Shown here: in pieces, positions 1 through 8,913 of the stretch
Layout: every line of letters begins with the position of its first letter
Numbering within the stretch: the first letter of the stretch is position 1
Origin: Cohaesibacter haloalkalitolerans
GTDB taxonomy: Bacteria > Pseudomonadota > Alphaproteobacteria > Rhizobiales > Cohaesibacteraceae
NCBI RefSeq assembly: GCF_003574655.1
Contig: NZ_QNUM01000008.1
Coordinates: forward strand, 1-64,000
Reading direction: 5' to 3'
Length of the DNA stretch: 64,000 nt
Position numbers and translations under genes: made by a program
Notes under the pieces: model-generated
Database searches by the model: none
What the model saw: only the letters and a program-made list of their open reading frames with translations
Told to the model about the DNA's origin: nothing

Positions 1-127
1 AGTCTTCGTTCATGCGGTCGATCTTCCAGTCCATGAAGGCCCTGAGGAAGTTGCCTTCACCAAACTGGATGATGCGCTCGGTCGGACGGGCCCGCCCGCC
101 AAGATTGCTCTCATTAACGCGTTGCAT
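1..127 (-). CDS. uxaB: Tagaturonate reductase (altronate oxidoreductase), N-terminal fragment
   Basis: Only the first 42 codons are in the window; the gene runs off the left edge. The translated start ([11 protein letters not shown], then the [14 protein letters not shown] block with [10 protein letters not shown]) matches the N-terminus of UxaB, an NAD-dependent mannitol-dehydrogenase-family enzyme whose Rossmann-fold glycine motif sits in that block. UxaB reduces D-tagaturonate to D-altronate in galacturonate breakdown. The ATG at 127-125 follows a purine-rich AGAGGAAA Shine-Dalgarno-like stretch on the minus strand. It lies 60 nt downstream of uxaA, whose product uses altronate, so the two are very probably co-transcribed with uxuA. 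Identity is well supported by this block plus context; the remainder cannot be checked. Confidence 0.85.
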   Translation of the reverse strand, partial: MQRVNESNLGGRARPTERIIQFGEGNFLRAFMDWKIDRMNED

Positions 128-187
128 TGCGTAGTTTCCTCTCTCAGTTGTTCGTATGTCCCGGCAAAAAGCACGATGACGGATGGT

Positions 188-1723
188 CTACATCACCGCG
201 CCGATCTGCCATGGCACGAATTCATATTCACCAAGCCCCAGAAGCTCGGATTTGGTCTTCTTGCCCGAGGCGACCTCAATGATGTAATCAAGGATCTCGG
301 CGCCCTTGTTTTCAAGGCTGATGCCCTTCGACAGAACATCGCCGCAGTTGATGTCCATGTCGTCCGGCATGGATTCAAACAGATGGTCGTTGGTGGCCAC
401 CTTGATGGTCGGCGATGGCTTGGAGCCGATGGCCGAACCGCGCCCGGTGGTAAAGACGATCATGTGCGCCCCACCGGCAATCTGCCCGGCAGCGCAGGCC
501 GGGTCGTAGCCCGGGGTGTCCATATAGACAAAGCCCGGCTTGTCGATCTTCTCGGCATAGTCAAACACGGCGGTCAGCGGCGTCGAACCGGACTTGGCGG
601 TTGCGCCGAGGGATTTTTCCAGAATGGTCGTCAAACCACCTGCCTTGTTGCCCGGGCTGGGGTTGTTATCGAGGCTGCCTTCGTTGACCTCGACATAATG
701 CTCCCACCACTTGATCTGGGATACCAGCTTGTCGCCGACTTCCTTGCTGGCCGCGCGGCGCAGCAGCAACTGCTCGGCACCATAGATCTCTGGCGTTTCG
801 GACAGGATGGCACTGGCCCCAAGACCGGCCAGCATGTCCGCCGTCTTGCCAAGCGCCGGGTTGGCGGTAATGCCGGAAAAGCCGTCAGAGCCGCCGCACT
901 GCAGCGCGATCTTCAGCTTGCTTGCGGAACAAGGCTCGCGATAGGCCTTGTTCACCTCGGGCAGCAGCTCCAGCACCTTGGCCTTGATGGCATCGATGGT
1001 CTTGCGGGTGCCGCCGACTTCCTGAATGGCGAGGCTGTGAAAATGTTCAAGATTCTGCTGCTTGTCGGCGTCAAAGCGATCTTTCATGCGGCCAATCTGC
1101 ATCACTTCGCAGCCAAGGCCGACGAAGATCGTTGCCCCGACATTCGGGTGGGTCGCATAGCCCCAGAGGGTCCGCTCGAGCACCTCGATGCTCTTGGTGC
1201 CACTCATGCCGCAGCCGGTGCTATGGGCAAGCCCGACAACGCCATCAACATTCTCATACTGATCGAGAACGCCGGACGCCAGAATCTCCTGGCTTGCATG
1301 CCGGATGACCGTTGCCGAACAGTTCACGGTTGCCAGCAGGGCAATATAGTTGCGGGTACCGACTTCACCATTCTTGCGGCGGAACCCCATGAACTCGCGC
1401 CCTTCCATCGACGGGATGGCGGCGGTTGCCTTTTCCAGATCACAGCCGATCTGATAGTCCTGACCATGATCGGAGAATGCCAGATTGTGCGAATGCACAT
1501 GCTCACCTGCAATAATGTCCTGCGTCGCTCGCCCAATCACTTCACCGAACTTGATGACTTCCTCGCCCTTCTTGTGGTCCTTGCGTGCTATCTTGTGCCC
1601 GGCAAAAACATTGCCCTTCAGCGGCGCACCAAGGCCAAGCGGGTCATCGCCGGCCTTGGCGCCGGCCGGTAGAATGGCAATGGTATCGGCAGGATTGAGA
1701 ATGATGGGTGTTGTAGAGGTCAT
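188..1723 (-). CDS. uxaA: Altronate dehydratase
   Basis: 511 aa, the usual length for a full UxaA. It dehydrates D-altronate to 2-keto-3-deoxygluconate (KDG) in galacturonate catabolism. The N-terminal ~100 residues form the small SAF-type domain (IILNPADTIAILPAG... followed by HVHSHN, the conserved HxHNL-like metal segment), and the rest is the large dehydratase domain with MGFRRKNGEVGTRNY, a hallmark of the family, and a TGCGM motif with conserved Cys. The ATG overlaps the TGA of uxuA in an ATGA junction (1720-1723), which fixes the start and implies translational coupling. uxaB follows. Cytoplasmic. Identification is by family motifs and by the neighbouring pathway genes. Confidence 0.95.
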   Translation of the reverse strand: MTSTTPIILNPADTIAILPAGAKAGDDPLGLGAPLKGNVFAGHKIARKDHKKGEEVIKFGEVIGRATQDIIAGEHVHSHNLAFSDHGQDYQIGCDLEKATAAIPSMEGREFMGFRRKNGEVGTRNYIALLATVNCSATVIRHASQEILASGVLDQYENVDGVVGLAHSTGCGMSGTKSIEVLERTLWGYATHPNVGATIFVGLGCEVMQIGRMKDRFDADKQQNLEHFHSLAIQEVGGTRKTIDAIKAKVLELLPEVNKAYREPCSASKLKIALQCGGSDGFSGITANPALGKTADMLAGLGASAILSETPEIYGAEQLLLRRAASKEVGDKLVSQIKWWEHYVEVNEGSLDNNPSPGNKAGGLTTILEKSLGATAKSGSTPLTAVFDYAEKIDKPGFVYMDTPGYDPACAAGQIAGGAHMIVFTTGRGSAIGSKPSPTIKVATNDHLFESMPDDMDINCGDVLSKGISLENKGAEILDYIIEVASGKKTKSELLGLGEYEFVPWQIGAVM

Positions 1724-2904
1724 GCATTGGCCCTTTCATGGTGAATACCAGCCATCAGTCCGCGAAGCTCGGCCAAACCGCGCATCCGCCCGATCAGCGG
1801 ATAGCCCGGATGGGTGTCGCGGCGATCATCGTCGAGCATTTCGTGACCATGATCAGGCCGGAATACGATTTCGGCATCGGCTCTGCCTTCTTCCTGACGC
1901 CGCTTTTCTTCATCAAGGAGCGTGGCGACAAGCAGAGCCATATCGGTGTCGCCTCCCAGATGCGTGGCTTCCTCGAAGGAGCCGTCGGCAAATTTCCTGA
2001 CATTGCGCAGATGGGCAAAATGGATCTTGTCGGCAAAACGCCGTGCAATCGCCGGAATGTCATTGTCCGGATGGGCACCGAGCGATCCCGAGCAAAGGGT
2101 CAGCCCGTTGGCCCGGCTTTCATGCGCCGAAAGCACCCACGCAATGTCTTCCTCGGTGGAAACAATGCGCGGCAGCCCGAGAATGTCACGTGGCGGGTCA
2201 TCCGGATGCACGGCAAAACTGAGGCCAAGCTCTTCGGCAGCGGGAATGACTTCATCCAGAAAGCGCTTGTAGTTTGCCCGCAGGGTTTCCCGGTCGATAC
2301 CTTCATAGCCCTTGAGGGCTTCCTTGAGCTGTTTGATGTTGTAGCGATCATAGGCCCCCGGCAACCCGGCCATGACCGAAGCCATCAACCGGTCCCGCTT
2401 GGCCTCGTCGGACAGCCGGAACCAGACCCGACCCCGCTCGAGCGCATCGTCGCAATAGTCGGCCTCGGCGCCTTCGCGCTCAAGCATGAAAACCTCAAGC
2501 GCCGCCATGCGCGCAGCATCGAATCGCAAGCATGTGCCGCCGCCGTCAACGGGAGCCCGAAGGTCAGTACGCGTCCAGTCCAGAAGCGGCATGAAATTAT
2601 AGCAGATGACCTTGACACCCTCGGCTGCAAGATTGGCCATGGATTGCCGGTAGTTGGCGAAAAGCGTCGACAGATCGCCCTCGCCCTTCTTGATCCGCTC
2701 GTGAATGGGCAGACTCTCTACGATCGGCCAATTGAAACCAGCCAGTTCGATGCTCTGGCGCATCTTGGCAATGGTTTCTCGAGGCCAGACTTCACCGTAG
2801 GGAATCTCATAAAGTGCCGTAACGATTTCCCGCGCCCCGGTCTGCGCAATCTCGGACAGAGAAATGCGATCAAACGAGCCATACCAGCGCCAGCCTTCTT
2901 TCAT
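1720..2904 (-). CDS. uxuA: Mannonate dehydratase
   Basis: 394 aa, the standard UxuA length. The protein is a TIM-barrel xylose-isomerase-like dehydratase converting D-mannonate to KDG, with divalent metal. Visible family blocks are the N-terminal RWYGSFDRISLSEIAQTGA, PIHERIKKG, the CYNFMPLLDWTRTDL segment, FAVHPDDPP, CSGSLGAHPDND and the C-terminal FRPDHGHEML metal-ligand region. It is the first gene of the unit uxuA-uxaA-uxaB and overlaps uxaA by 4 nt. It serves the glucuronate branch, while uxaA/uxaB serve the galacturonate branch; the partner fructuronate reductase gene uxuB is not in the window. The upstream 350 nt gap must contain its promoter. Confidence 0.95.
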   Translation of the reverse strand: MKEGWRWYGSFDRISLSEIAQTGAREIVTALYEIPYGEVWPRETIAKMRQSIELAGFNWPIVESLPIHERIKKGEGDLSTLFANYRQSMANLAAEGVKVICYNFMPLLDWTRTDLRAPVDGGGTCLRFDAARMAALEVFMLEREGAEADYCDDALERGRVWFRLSDEAKRDRLMASVMAGLPGAYDRYNIKQLKEALKGYEGIDRETLRANYKRFLDEVIPAAEELGLSFAVHPDDPPRDILGLPRIVSTEEDIAWVLSAHESRANGLTLCSGSLGAHPDNDIPAIARRFADKIHFAHLRNVRKFADGSFEEATHLGGDTDMALLVATLLDEEKRRQEEGRADAEIVFRPDHGHEMLDDDRRDTHPGYPLIGRMRGLAELRGLMAGIHHERANA

Positions 2905-3202
2905 GTTCCACTCCTTAAGCGAACAAAAGCGCAGCCATTCTAGCAGCTGCCGGGCCTATCGAGGCCGCAACAAGCTCTTCCTGACGCCAAAGTAGCGCCA
3001 AGAACAGGGAAGAAGCCGGTCTCGATTTTCTGTAACACTGCGCCTTCCTGGTCCTCGCGGCAGACGCATAACCTTCTGAAAAATTTCTATTTCCAACCCG
3101 CTCGACCATCCTCAGGCGGATAGGTCCAAAGATCAGCGGGTATTGGAGATCTCAAACAAGGAAAGCAGGCACATCAGTTCCACCCGTAGCCGCTTTCCCT
3201 GT
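2905..3202. other. Intergenic region between uxuA and kduI
   Basis: About 300 nt without a convincing gene; the one 64-codon reading frame here has no family likeness and no ribosome-binding site. It should hold the promoter of uxuA-uxaA-uxaB on the minus strand. I looked for the palindrome found in front of uxaC (ACTGGTA...TACCAGT) and did not find a copy, so how this second unit is regulated is not evident. An AT-rich stretch around 3077-3092 is the best candidate for a promoter core. Confidence 0.4.
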
Positions 3203-3243
3203 TTGAGGAAGCGGGCCGAAATCCGGCCCGCCCCGTTCCTCAA
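3203..3243 (-). terminator. Bulged hairpin terminator after kduI
   Basis: Outer arms TTGAGGAA (3203-3210) and TTCCTCAA (3236-3243), inner arms GCGGGCCG (3211-3218) and CGGCCCGC (3224-3231), and a 5-nt loop form a 16-bp stem interrupted by a 4-nt bulge. It begins 12 nt past the kduI stop. There is no clear U-tract after it on either strand, so it could also be a 3'-end processing or stability element. Confidence 0.6.
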
Positions 3244-3254
3244 TCCAAAGCGCC

Positions 3255-4079
3255 TTAGCGCAGGTCTTCCATGGCGACAAAATCCATGTCGGTATAGTCG
3301 ACATTGTCACCGGCCATCGCCCAGATGAAGGTGTAGCTGCCAACGCCAGCCCCGGCATGGATGGACCACGGCGGGGAGACAACCACTTCCTCGTTCTTGA
3401 CCACCAGATGGCGGGTCTCGTCCGGCTCACCCATAAAGTGCATGACACGGGTCTGCGGCGCCATGTCGAAATAGCAATAGGCTTCCATGCGACGATCATG
3501 CACATGGGCTGGCATGGTGTTCCAGACCGACCCGGCGTGCAGCTTGGTGTAGCCAAGCACCAGCTGGCAGGATTCCATCACCAGCGGATGAATGAACTGA
3601 TAGATCGTTCGCTCATTGGAGGTTTCGGCAGCGCCCATATGTACACTTTTGGCATTCTCGATCTTGATCAGCCGGGCAGGCAGTTCCTTGTGAGCCGGAG
3701 CAGAGGTGATGTAGAAACGACCCTGACCGGCAAAGGTTACAGCGCCCGATCCCTTTGGCAGATAGAGCACATCGCCATGGTCAAGAGCATAGTCGATGCC
3801 GGCGCAGGAAACAGAACCCGATGCGCCGATGTTGACGATCCCCATTTCGCGACGATCCAGAATGCTGGGTGTGCCGCACTCCTTGACTTCATCAAGAACG
3901 AGATAGCCGCCATTTGGCACGGCACCGCCAACAATGAAGCGATCGTAATGGGTGTAGGTCAGGCGGATTTCGCCTTCTGCGAAAAGACCTTCGGACAGAA
4001 AATTCTCACGCAGAGCCTTGGTATCCATGCTCTTTGTGTGGTCTGCATTCACAGCGTGAACTGTTTTCACTGTAAGCAT
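3255..4079 (-). CDS. kduI: 5-dehydro-4-deoxy-D-glucuronate isomerase
   Basis: 274 aa, close to the ~278 aa of characterised KduI. The enzyme isomerises 5-keto-4-deoxyuronate (DKI) from pectin or glycosaminoglycan breakdown to 3-deoxy-D-glycero-2,5-hexodiulosonate. It is a zinc cupin: MPAHVHDRRMEAYCYFD supplies the H-x-H-x4-E ligands and PPWSIHAGAG the fourth histidine. Other family blocks are THYDRFIVGG and the DRREMGIVNIG strand. It is the last gene of the minus-strand uronate operon, 122 nt after the kdgF-like cupin, and is followed by a hairpin. The next enzyme (kduD) is not visible nearby. Confidence 0.95.
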   Translation of the reverse strand: MLTVKTVHAVNADHTKSMDTKALRENFLSEGLFAEGEIRLTYTHYDRFIVGGAVPNGGYLVLDEVKECGTPSILDRREMGIVNIGASGSVSCAGIDYALDHGDVLYLPKGSGAVTFAGQGRFYITSAPAHKELPARLIKIENAKSVHMGAAETSNERTIYQFIHPLVMESCQLVLGYTKLHAGSVWNTMPAHVHDRRMEAYCYFDMAPQTRVMHFMGEPDETRHLVVKNEEVVVSPPWSIHAGAGVGSYTFIWAMAGDNVDYTDMDFVAMEDLR

Positions 4080-4201
4080 TGCAAATATTCCTTGTTTTCA
4101 AGCTGCGGCACCGGGACAGCGCCGACCCTTGGCGGTCTCAGGGGTTGCCCTCCGGCACTCTGTGCCATCGCAAAACGGGCTTTGCAGGAGGGAAGACTTG
4201 G

Positions 4202-4519
4202 TCAGAGAAAGTCGTCACGACGAGGCGTGAAACAATCGATCAGCATGCCGGGCTCAAGACAGACACACCCGTGAATGGCATTGGAAGGGATGACGAAGCT
4301 GTCGCCGGGACCAACCTCGAAGCTGTCTTCCCCGATCGTGAAGCGGAAGCGACCTTCTTTCACGAATGTCGACTGGACATGAGGGTGGTTGTGGAGGGCG
4401 CCTTCGGCCCCCTCCTCCTTGAACGTGAAAGCCACCACCATCAGTTCGGGACTATCCGCAAGAACCTGCCTTGGGGTAGCCGTGTCTTCACCGACAATGG
4501 GAAACGACTTTACATGCAT
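4202..4519 (-). CDS. kdgF: KdgF-like cupin, unsaturated-uronate linearising protein
   Basis: 105 aa single-domain cupin. KdgF proteins speed the conversion of 4,5-unsaturated monouronates to the linear ketone used by KduI. The first cupin motif is seen at residues 41-60, with His43, His45, His47 and Gln49 as candidate metal ligands (LHNHPHVQST) and the GRFRF turn; the second motif PGDSFVIPSNAIHG places His83 as the last ligand. The size, the metal set and the position directly upstream of kduI in a uronate operon all favour KdgF over an unspecified cupin, but small cupins are hard to separate by sequence alone. It starts 9 nt after the stop of dctM. Confidence 0.8.
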   Translation of the reverse strand: MHVKSFPIVGEDTATPRQVLADSPELMVVAFTFKEEGAEGALHNHPHVQSTFVKEGRFRFTIGEDSFEVGPGDSFVIPSNAIHGCVCLEPGMLIDCFTPRRDDFL

Positions 4520-4528
4520 TGAACTCTC

Positions 4529-5809
4529 CTAGTGAAACAGGCTTGGCAGCCAGAGAGAAAGAAATGGAACATAGGTCACCAGCATGAGCACCACGAAAGC
4601 GGCGCCATAGAATGGCCAGATGGTCCGGATGACGTCCCACACGGGGATCTTGCCCACTGCACAGCCAACGAACAGAACCGTACCCACTGGCGGCGTGCAA
4701 AGGCCGATACCCAGGTTGAGGATCAGGATCACGCCGAAGTGGATCGGATCGACACCGAAGGCTGTCGCAACCGGCAGGAAGATCGGCGTGGTGATGACGA
4801 TCAACGGCGACATGTCCATGAACGTACCGAGCATCAGCAGCAACAGGTTGATCAGCAACAGGATGACCAACGGATTATCCGAGATATTCTTGAGCATCTC
4901 GACCAGTTGTGTAGGAATGCGCAAATACGCCAGAAGCCAGCCGAACGCTGCGGCACAGCCGATCACGAGCAGAACCATGGCTGTCGTGCGAACGGCCGAT
5001 TTGCAGGTTTCGACGAATTCCTTGAAATTCATCGTCCGATAGGCAAACACGGTGACCAGAACGGCATAGACTGCAGCGATGCAGGAGCTCTCCGAAGCTG
5101 TGAAGATACCGGACCGGACGCCGCCAAAGATGATGCCGATCAGCAGGATGCCCGGGAAGGCATTGATGAACATGCGACCAAGAGCACGCCAGCCAGCGAA
5201 TGGCTCGGTCGGGTAGCCCTTTTTCTTGGCAACGAAATAGGCCGTGATCATCAGCCCAAGTGCCAGCAGCAGACCCGGCAGGATGCCCGCGGTGAACAGA
5301 TCGGCGATGGACAGCTTTCCACCCGCCGAGATCGAATAGATGATCAGGTTGTGGGACGGGGGAAGCATCAGGGCAATCAAAGCCGCAAGAACAGTCACGT
5401 TCACGCCATAGGAAACGTCGTAGCCGCGCTTTTTCATCTGCGGCACCATGATGCCGCCGATAGCCGTGGCGTCTGCCGCAGCAGAACCGGAAATACCGCC
5501 GAACATCACCGACGCCAGAATGTTGACCTGTCCCAGGCCACCCCGTATGTGACCAACCATACCGCCAGCCAGATCCACCAACCTTCGCGCAATATCGCCG
5601 CGCACCATGATTTCACCGGCAAAGATGAAGAAGGGAATTGCCATCAGCGCCAGCACGGAGACACCGGCTGTCAGACGCTGGAAAACCACGACCGGGGGAA
5701 TGCCGAGGTAAAGAATGGTCGCAAAGGACGCGACGCCGAGACAGAATGCAACCGGTGTGCCGATGAGCAGCAGCACCGAGAAAGAACCAAACAGAATCCA
5801 GGTTTCCAT
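4529..5809 (-). CDS. dctM: TRAP transporter large permease
   Basis: 426 aa from METWILFGSF, about 11-13 hydrophobic segments, typical of DctM/SiaM. It is the Na+-coupled transport subunit of a tripartite ATP-independent periplasmic importer. Family features are GTPVAFCLG in the first segment, FFIFAGEIMVRGDIARRLVDLA, the ASVMFGGISGSAAADATAIG block and the closing PPVGTVLFVGCAVG repeat region. An in-frame upstream ATG would add 22 residues inside dctQ, so I chose the internal ATG at 5809, 5 nt after the dctQ stop. With dctP and dctQ it probably imports hexuronates or unsaturated uronates, inferred from its place between uxaC and kdgF. Confidence 0.93.
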   Translation of the reverse strand: METWILFGSFSVLLLIGTPVAFCLGVASFATILYLGIPPVVVFQRLTAGVSVLALMAIPFFIFAGEIMVRGDIARRLVDLAGGMVGHIRGGLGQVNILASVMFGGISGSAAADATAIGGIMVPQMKKRGYDVSYGVNVTVLAALIALMLPPSHNLIIYSISAGGKLSIADLFTAGILPGLLLALGLMITAYFVAKKKGYPTEPFAGWRALGRMFINAFPGILLIGIIFGGVRSGIFTASESSCIAAVYAVLVTVFAYRTMNFKEFVETCKSAVRTTAMVLLVIGCAAAFGWLLAYLRIPTQLVEMLKNISDNPLVILLLINLLLLMLGTFMDMSPLIVITTPIFLPVATAFGVDPIHFGVILILNLGIGLCTPPVGTVLFVGCAVGKIPVWDVIRTIWPFYGAAFVVLMLVTYVPFLSLWLPSLFH

Positions 5810-5813
5810 CCAA

Positions 5814-6335
5814 CTACTCCTCAATCGTTGTTTCGCCGAAGCGAGCAGTCGGAAGACCTGCAGCACGGCGCGCAAGGCGCTCTAGCGAAAAGAGAACGAC
5901 CAGAACACCGCCCATGACAAGCGGCATGTAATCGATCGCACGGGGGAGACCCAGCGTCGGGATCTTGATGTGCCAGCCGGAGTTCATCAACTCGCCGCCA
6001 TACCAGACCATGCCGAAGCCGAATGCGATCACGACGAGGTCGGATAGCGTGTAACAGATGGTTTTTACCGTTTCGGGAACAAAGATCAGCAACACATCGA
6101 AGCTGAGATGGTTGCCTTCCCGGATACCCACGGCCGCGCCAAGAAAAATGAACCATGCCATCAGCACGATGGACACAGGTTCACTCCAGACGATGGAGCT
6201 ATTCATAACATAGCGCACGAACACCTGTGCGGCAGTGAAGGCGGTCATCATGACCAGTCCCAAACTCGCCAACCAGAGTGCCAGATTGCACAAGACGCCC
6301 ATAACGCCAGCTACAGATTTTAGATGGTTTTGCAC
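5814..6335 (-). CDS. dctQ: TRAP transporter small permease
   Basis: 173 aa with four membrane segments (about residues 12-36, 50-68, 90-112, 132-152), the standard DctQ topology. The FVRYVMNSSIVWSEPVSIVLMAWFIFLGAA block is the family signature (RY..n....W..E......W..F.G). It forms the membrane complex with DctM and takes substrate from DctP. It sits between dctP (57 nt upstream) and dctM (5 nt downstream). Substrate is not readable from this subunit. Confidence 0.92.
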   Translation of the reverse strand: MQNHLKSVAGVMGVLCNLALWLASLGLVMMTAFTAAQVFVRYVMNSSIVWSEPVSIVLMAWFIFLGAAVGIREGNHLSFDVLLIFVPETVKTICYTLSDLVVIAFGFGMVWYGGELMNSGWHIKIPTLGLPRAIDYMPLVMGGVLVVLFSLERLARRAAGLPTARFGETTIEE

Positions 6336-6391
6336 GTTATTCTCCGTATGAACAGCTCATGGCGCAGCGCGCCATGAGCCGCTAACAAGAA

Positions 6392-7366
6392 TTAGTCGGT
6401 AGCGCGAATGCGTTTTACGAGGTCTTTGAGCTTGTCAGAGGTGACATGCTTTTCGTAAACGGCATCCATGGCAGCCATGAAGGGAGCCTTGTCGATGTCG
6501 GTGATAATGTTCACACCGGCTGCACGGACTTTTTCTTCGGAGACTTTTTCGCGGGCGGCCCAGAGCTCACGCATTTTCGGCGTGGAGTCTTTGGCAGCCT
6601 GTTTGACCAGGGCCTGATCTTCCGGGCTCAGCTTGTCCCAGGAAACCTTGGACATCACCAGAACTTCAGGCACGATCAGATGCTGATCGAGAGTGTAGTT
6701 GCCAGCAACTTCATAGTGGCCAGACGATTCAAAGGACGGCCAGTTGTTTTCCGCACCGTCGATCACGCCGGTCTGGATGGAAGAGTAGACCTCGCCATAA
6801 GGCAGCGGCGTTGCGTTTGCGCCAAGAGCGGTCATCATGTCGACAAAGATGTCGGACTGCATGACGCGGATCTTCATGCCCTTCAGGTCATCCATGCTCT
6901 TGATCGGTTTGACCTTGTTGTAGAAGCTGCGAGCGCCACCATCGTAATAGGTCAGGCCGATGAAGCCTTCCGGCTCGAAGCCCTTCAGGATATCGTCGCC
7001 GATCGGGCCATCAACGACGCGATGCATGTGATCAACGCTCTTGAAGATGTAAGGCAAGGAAACCACTTTGGTTTCTTCAACGATGTTGTTGAACGGACCG
7101 GTGGAAACGCGGTTCAGATCGATAACACCAAATTTGGTCTGCTCAATCGTGTCTTTTTCCTCCCCCAGCTGAGCAGAATGGAAAACTTCAACACAGATGC
7201 GGCCATCAGTACGCTCTTTCAACAGATCGCCCATGTATTTGACAGCCTCGACAGTCGGATATCCATCGGGATGGGTATCGGAAGACTTGAGGGTGATCTC
7301 GCAAGCCGAAGCCGTAGCGATCATTGCGACACTGGCAACCAAAGCAGTGGTCAAAGTCTTAAGCAT
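6392..7366 (-). CDS. dctP: TRAP transporter periplasmic substrate-binding protein
   Basis: 324 aa with a Sec signal peptide (basic start MLKT, hydrophobic stretch to about residue 20, then ATASA/CE). The mature part is a DctP/TRAP-T solute-binding fold: [30 protein letters not shown], the LPYIF segment, and [44 protein letters not shown], where the Arg that binds the substrate carboxylate lies in KIRVMQ. It captures an organic acid in the periplasm for DctQM. Next to uxaC, kdgF and kduI, a galacturonate/glucuronate or unsaturated-uronate ligand is the best inference. Confidence 0.93.
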   Translation of the reverse strand: MLKTLTTALVASVAMIATASACEITLKSSDTHPDGYPTVEAVKYMGDLLKERTDGRICVEVFHSAQLGEEKDTIEQTKFGVIDLNRVSTGPFNNIVEETKVVSLPYIFKSVDHMHRVVDGPIGDDILKGFEPEGFIGLTYYDGGARSFYNKVKPIKSMDDLKGMKIRVMQSDIFVDMMTALGANATPLPYGEVYSSIQTGVIDGAENNWPSFESSGHYEVAGNYTLDQHLIVPEVLVMSKVSWDKLSPEDQALVKQAAKDSTPKMRELWAAREKVSEEKVRAAGVNIITDIDKAPFMAAMDAVYEKHVTSDKLKDLVKRIRATD

Positions 7367-7395
7367 TAGTTTGTTCCTCCATGAAGTAGCTCTTC

Positions 7396-8796
7396 TCAGA
7401 GCTGATAGGCCTGCTTCACAAGCCGATAGGTGAGGTCAGCAGCGACCTCAGTAGCCTCGTCCTCACCGAGCCGCCCAGTTGCAACCAGTGTGGCGAGGAA
7501 TGCACAGTCCACCCGACGCGCCACATCGTGTCGTGCCGGAATTGAACAGAATGCTCTTGTGTCGTCATTGAAACCGACCGTGTTGTAGAAGCCGGCGGTT
7601 TCTGTCGTCATCTCCCTGAACCGGCGCATCCCTTCGGGGCTGTCATGGAACCACCATGCCGGCCCGAGGCGGAGTGCCGGGTAGACGCCAGCCAACGGCG
7701 CCAGCTCACGTGCATAGCTTGTCTCATCCAGCGTGAAGAGAATGATCCGGAGATCCTTCTCCATGCCAACCGCATCCAGCAGCGGCTTGAGGGCATGCAC
7801 ATAGTCGGTCCGGGTCGGGATATCGAAGCCCTTGTCCAGTCCGAATTTCTCGAAGACAGGATTGGAATGGTTGCGGTTACTACCTGGGTGTATCTGCAAC
7901 ACCAAACCATCTTCCAGGCTCATGCGAGCCATTTCGGTCAGCATCTGACCACGGAAAGCATCGGCTTCCTCGACCGAGCACTCTCCCTTCAAAGCTTTCT
8001 GGAAAAGCGCTGCCGCATCCTCTTGCGACATGTTTTCCGTACGCGCGGTCAAATGACCATGATCCGAAGACGTTGCTCCGAATTCCTTGAAGTATGCACG
8101 ACGAATGCGGTGGGCTTCAAGATACCCCTGCCATGTTGTCGCATCCACTCCGGCGATTTCGCCGAATTTCTCTATATTGTCCCGGAAACCCTTGTAGTGC
8201 GGATCAACCACAGGATCGGGGCGATAGGCGGTTACCACGCGCCCTTTCCAGCCGCTTTCCTTGATCGCGCGATGCCATTTGAGGTCATCAAGCGGCGATT
8301 CCGTCGTCGCCAGCACCTCGATATTGAAGCGCTCATAAAGGGCCCGCGGCAGGAACTCCGGCTTCTCCAGGCATTCGGCGATGTGGTCATAGGCCCGATC
8401 GGCATTGTCCTCATTCAGCCATTCGGTCCAGCCGAACACATCCTCGAACGCATGGCCAAGCCACATGCGCGATGGCGTCGCCCGCAGCAGATGGGTGTTC
8501 TTGGCAAGGATGCGCCAGATCTTGCGCCCGTCCGTCTCGGTCCAGCCGCCATCGATGCGCGGCACGCCTACGTCTTCCAGACGGATCCCCTGAGAGCACA
8601 GCATGCGGAAAACATAATGGTCCGGCGTGATGAACAATTGGGCCGGATTAGGGAATCGCTCGTTCTTGGCGAACCAGCTCGGATCGGTGTGACCGTGCGG
8701 GCTGACGATCGGCATGGACTTCACACCCTCATAAAGAGAGCGGGCAATCGCACGAGTTTTGTCTTCAATGGGAAAAAGTCTGTCGGGATCCAACAT
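7396..8796 (-). CDS. uxaC: Uronate isomerase
   Basis: 466 aa, the normal UxaC length. It interconverts D-glucuronate with D-fructuronate and D-galacturonate with D-tagaturonate, the entry step of both branches. It is a TIM-barrel of the amidohydrolase superfamily; the N-terminal [12 protein letters not shown] contains the HxH metal pair, and family blocks [22 protein letters not shown] and the C-terminal [12 protein letters not shown]...[12 protein letters not shown] are present. The ATG is preceded by GAGGAGG at good spacing. It is the first gene of the operon uxaC-dctPQM-kdgF-kduI and shares a 117-nt divergent promoter region, with two GntR-type sites, with the regulator gene. Confidence 0.95.
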   Translation of the reverse strand: MLDPDRLFPIEDKTRAIARSLYEGVKSMPIVSPHGHTDPSWFAKNERFPNPAQLFITPDHYVFRMLCSQGIRLEDVGVPRIDGGWTETDGRKIWRILAKNTHLLRATPSRMWLGHAFEDVFGWTEWLNEDNADRAYDHIAECLEKPEFLPRALYERFNIEVLATTESPLDDLKWHRAIKESGWKGRVVTAYRPDPVVDPHYKGFRDNIEKFGEIAGVDATTWQGYLEAHRIRRAYFKEFGATSSDHGHLTARTENMSQEDAAALFQKALKGECSVEEADAFRGQMLTEMARMSLEDGLVLQIHPGSNRNHSNPVFEKFGLDKGFDIPTRTDYVHALKPLLDAVGMEKDLRIILFTLDETSYARELAPLAGVYPALRLGPAWWFHDSPEGMRRFREMTTETAGFYNTVGFNDDTRAFCSIPARHDVARRVDCAFLATLVATGRLGEDEATEVAADLTYRLVKQAYQL

Positions 8797-8838
8797 GATG
8801 TGCCTCCTCAGTGTTTCCTTCAGGGGAAATCTCTGCTC

Positions 8839-8889
8839 ACTGGTAAACTAATATACCAGTTTTCCTTGCCTGTAAACTGATATGCCAGT
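8839..8889. promoter_or_regulatory. Two tandem GntR-type operators between uxaC and the regulator gene
   Basis: Site 1 (8839-8860) is the inverted repeat ACTGGTA-N8-TACCAGT. Site 2 (8869-8889) repeats its core with two or three changes: ACTAATATACCAGT at 8847-8860 against ACTGATATGCCAGT at 8876-8889, a centre-to-centre distance of 29 nt. Symmetric or near-symmetric sites of this size are typical for FCD-type GntR dimers. Lying between uxaC and the divergent gntR gene, they could control both. Confidence 0.7.
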
Positions 8890-8913
8890 AATATCCGGTG
8901 CACGGAGCGAAAT

